Positions 15,031-15,740 of a stretch of DNA of 15,740 bases are shown here, piece by piece. Positions within the stretch are counted from its first letter, which is position 1, and the number at the start of each line of letters is the position of its first letter. A program made the translations under genes and the position numbers. Source of the DNA: Patescibacteria group bacterium (lineage in GTDB: Bacteria > Patescibacteriota > Gracilibacteria > UM-FILTER-43-11); NCBI GenBank assembly GCA_029260955.1, contig JAJDCF010000035.1:1-15740 (forward strand), in the 5' to 3' direction. Under the pieces are notes generated by a model. It did not search any database. It was not told the origin of the DNA and saw only the letters and a list, made by a program, of their open reading frames with translations.

Positions 15031-15058
15031 ATATTAACATATATCAAAAAAAGGGCAA
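15031..15058 (-). promoter_or_regulatory. Possible promoter of the 98-aa gene
   Basis: On the minus strand TTGCCC (15053-15058), a 16-base spacer and TAATAT (15031-15036) would start transcription near 15024, about 22 bases before the ATG at 15001. The leader is A/C-rich with no Shine-Dalgarno. It lies downstream of the terminator of the neighbouring paralogue, so the two are separate units. Confidence 0.4.
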
Positions 15059-15074
15059 GTTCCTCAACATCTAA

Positions 15075-15368
15075 TTACATAAAAACCGCCTCAAGGGCGG
15101 CCTTCATTTTATCTCGGTGGACTTGTGCAGCAACTTCTTTCTTCAGGTGAATGTTGGTGAACCAGGGTTGATCTTCACGGGTCAGCACATACTCCTTGGC
15201 TGATTCAGCCATTGCATCCACCATGGCGATCTCGTTCCACGCAATCAATCCGTGCTCTTTGAACTGATCGGCGTAGTTCATAATCAGCTTTAGGCGTTCC
15301 ATAAAAGTCATGCCGTCCCATCGGTCGACAATTTTGGTCCCCGGTGATTTGCGGGGTTTATTTTTCAT
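15075..15368 (-). CDS. Small protein of unknown function, paralogue of the previous gene (97 aa)
   Basis: The second member of the tandem pair: an unrecognised, mostly helical, basic protein with 'KSPGT', 'RWDGMTFMERLKLIMN' and 'ESAKEYVLTREDQPWF'. I chose the ATG at 15366-15368 over the one nine bases upstream (15377) for two reasons. It aligns with the paralogue's start, and the consensus promoter at 15381-15409 predicts transcription from about 15374. The last codons (Ala-Ala-Leu-Glu-Ala-Val-Phe-Met-stop) are written in DNA that also forms a GC hairpin followed by five T, an intrinsic terminator. It diverges from the malic enzyme gene across about 76 bases. Confidence 0.82.
   Translation of the reverse strand: MKNKPRKSPGTKIVDRWDGMTFMERLKLIMNYADQFKEHGLIAWNEIAMVDAMAESAKEYVLTREDQPWFTNIHLKKEVAAQVHRDKMKAALEAVFM
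15081..15104 (-). terminator. Intrinsic terminator embedded in the end of the 97-aa gene
   Basis: On the minus strand CCGCC-CTTGA-GGCGG forms a 5-bp all-GC stem, extendable by two G-U and two A-U pairs, followed directly by TTTTT. The stem and T-run lie inside the coding sequence, five codons or so before the TAA. On the plus strand no T-run follows, so it is directional for this gene. Confidence 0.7.
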
Positions 15369-15380
15369 ATTAATCATATA

Positions 15381-15409
15381 ATTATAGCATTTTTTGGCGA
15401 AAAAATCAA
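15381..15409 (-). promoter_or_regulatory. Strong promoter of the 97-aa gene, nearly leaderless
   Basis: On the minus strand TTGATT (15404-15409), a 17-base spacer and a perfect TATAAT (15381-15386) preceded by TGC (extended -10). The expected start near 15374 leaves only about 6 bases before the ATG at 15368, too short for a Shine-Dalgarno. Confidence 0.75.
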
Positions 15410-15444
15410 TGTACTAAGCCCTGCATCAGGTGTAAATTGTGTGC

Positions 15445-15740
15445 ATGGACTATTACAAAGAGTCATTAAAGTTGCATGAAGAGAAGCGTGGAAAGATAGA
15501 GATTGTCTCGAAAGTTCCTGTTAAGACAAAAGACGATCTCAGTCTGGCTTATACACCTGGCGTGGCTGAACCTTGCCGACAAATCCACAAAAACCCTCAA
15601 GACGTTTACAAATACACGAATAAAGGAAACATGGTTGCTGTAGTAACCGATGGCTCCGCGGTTCTTGGCCTGGGCAACATTGGTGCAGCTGCTGGATTGC
15701 CAGTGATGGAGGGAAAAGCGATTTTATTCAAGGAATTCGC
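15445..15740 (+). CDS. Malic enzyme, N-terminal part (runs off the window)
   Basis: Malic enzyme oxidatively decarboxylates malate to pyruvate and CO2 with NAD(P). The first 98 residues are present. They include 'LAYTPGVAEPC', with the catalytic Tyr36; 'VVTDGSAVLGLGNIG' at about 67-80, typical of the N-terminal domain; and 'VMEGKAILFK', with the catalytic Lys91. This compact N terminus is that of the bacterial short-type enzymes; whether a phosphotransacetylase-like domain follows cannot be seen. Coenzyme preference is also unknown. The ATG at 15445 is chosen; a GTG two codons upstream is possible. AGGTG lies 12 bases before the ATG, a weak and distant Shine-Dalgarno. In fermentative bacteria it links C4 acids to pyruvate. 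Confidence 0.95.
   Translation, partial: MDYYKESLKLHEEKRGKIEIVSKVPVKTKDDLSLAYTPGVAEPCRQIHKNPQDVYKYTNKGNMVAVVTDGSAVLGLGNIGAAAGLPVMEGKAILFKEF

Noticed and set aside
15410..15438. A promoter for malic enzyme with TAAATT at 15433-15438, which would make it leaderless
   Set aside because: The distance to the ATG is suggestive, but no -35 or extended -10 is present and it collides with the opposite-strand promoter. Too weak to list.
1..15740. Genetic code 25 (TGA read as glycine)
   Set aside because: All long genes, including one of 1763 codons, are free of internal TGA, so nothing here requires recoding. The single TGA is consistent with an ordinary stop.

Overview
The window carries thirteen protein-coding genes (two cut by its ends) in about 15.7 kb. 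Intergenic gaps are all under about 130 bases, there are no RNA genes, and no mobile element or CRISPR array is visible. The gene mix points to a streamlined bacterium, plausibly of the Candidate Phyla Radiation/Patescibacteria (Peregrinibacteria-like). The signs are SLH-anchored surface proteins rich in Ig-like folds, a giant alpha-2-macroglobulin, many short orphan proteins, and almost no Shine-Dalgarno sequences. That assignment is inference. The standard code (table 11) applies: no long gene has an internal TGA. TGA also appears only once as a stop, and it is followed at once by an in-frame TAA.

Left region (1-3935, + strand): two adjacent surface-layer genes joined by an ATGA overlap. 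Both end in the same architecture, a beta-sandwich domain followed by three SLH repeats, so they are paralogues. The upstream one is cut by the window start. The downstream one has its own signal peptide and three Ig-like/calcium-loop units.

Middle (3946-10403, - strand): a 1763-residue membrane-anchored alpha-2-macroglobulin without the thioester motif, followed by two orphan soluble proteins. Each of the two orphans has its own well-formed sigma-70-type promoter.

Right region (10531-15740): guaB (IMP dehydrogenase, GTP synthesis) diverges from the macroglobulin gene across 127 bases holding two short palindromes. It is followed by a cysteine-rich lipoprotein and a three-helix membrane protein on the - strand. 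Next comes a gatC-gatA operon (two subunits of the tRNA-dependent amidotransferase; gatB is not here). Two small paralogous unknown genes on the - strand follow, and then the start of a malic enzyme gene, which runs off the end.

The genes do not form one pathway: housekeeping genes (guaB, gatCA, malic enzyme) alternate with envelope and orphan genes. I see no clear new multi-gene system. The best leads are the thioester-less macroglobulin, the tandem small-protein family beside malic enzyme, an intrinsic terminator built into a coding sequence, and the general use of short leaders without Shine-Dalgarno sites.
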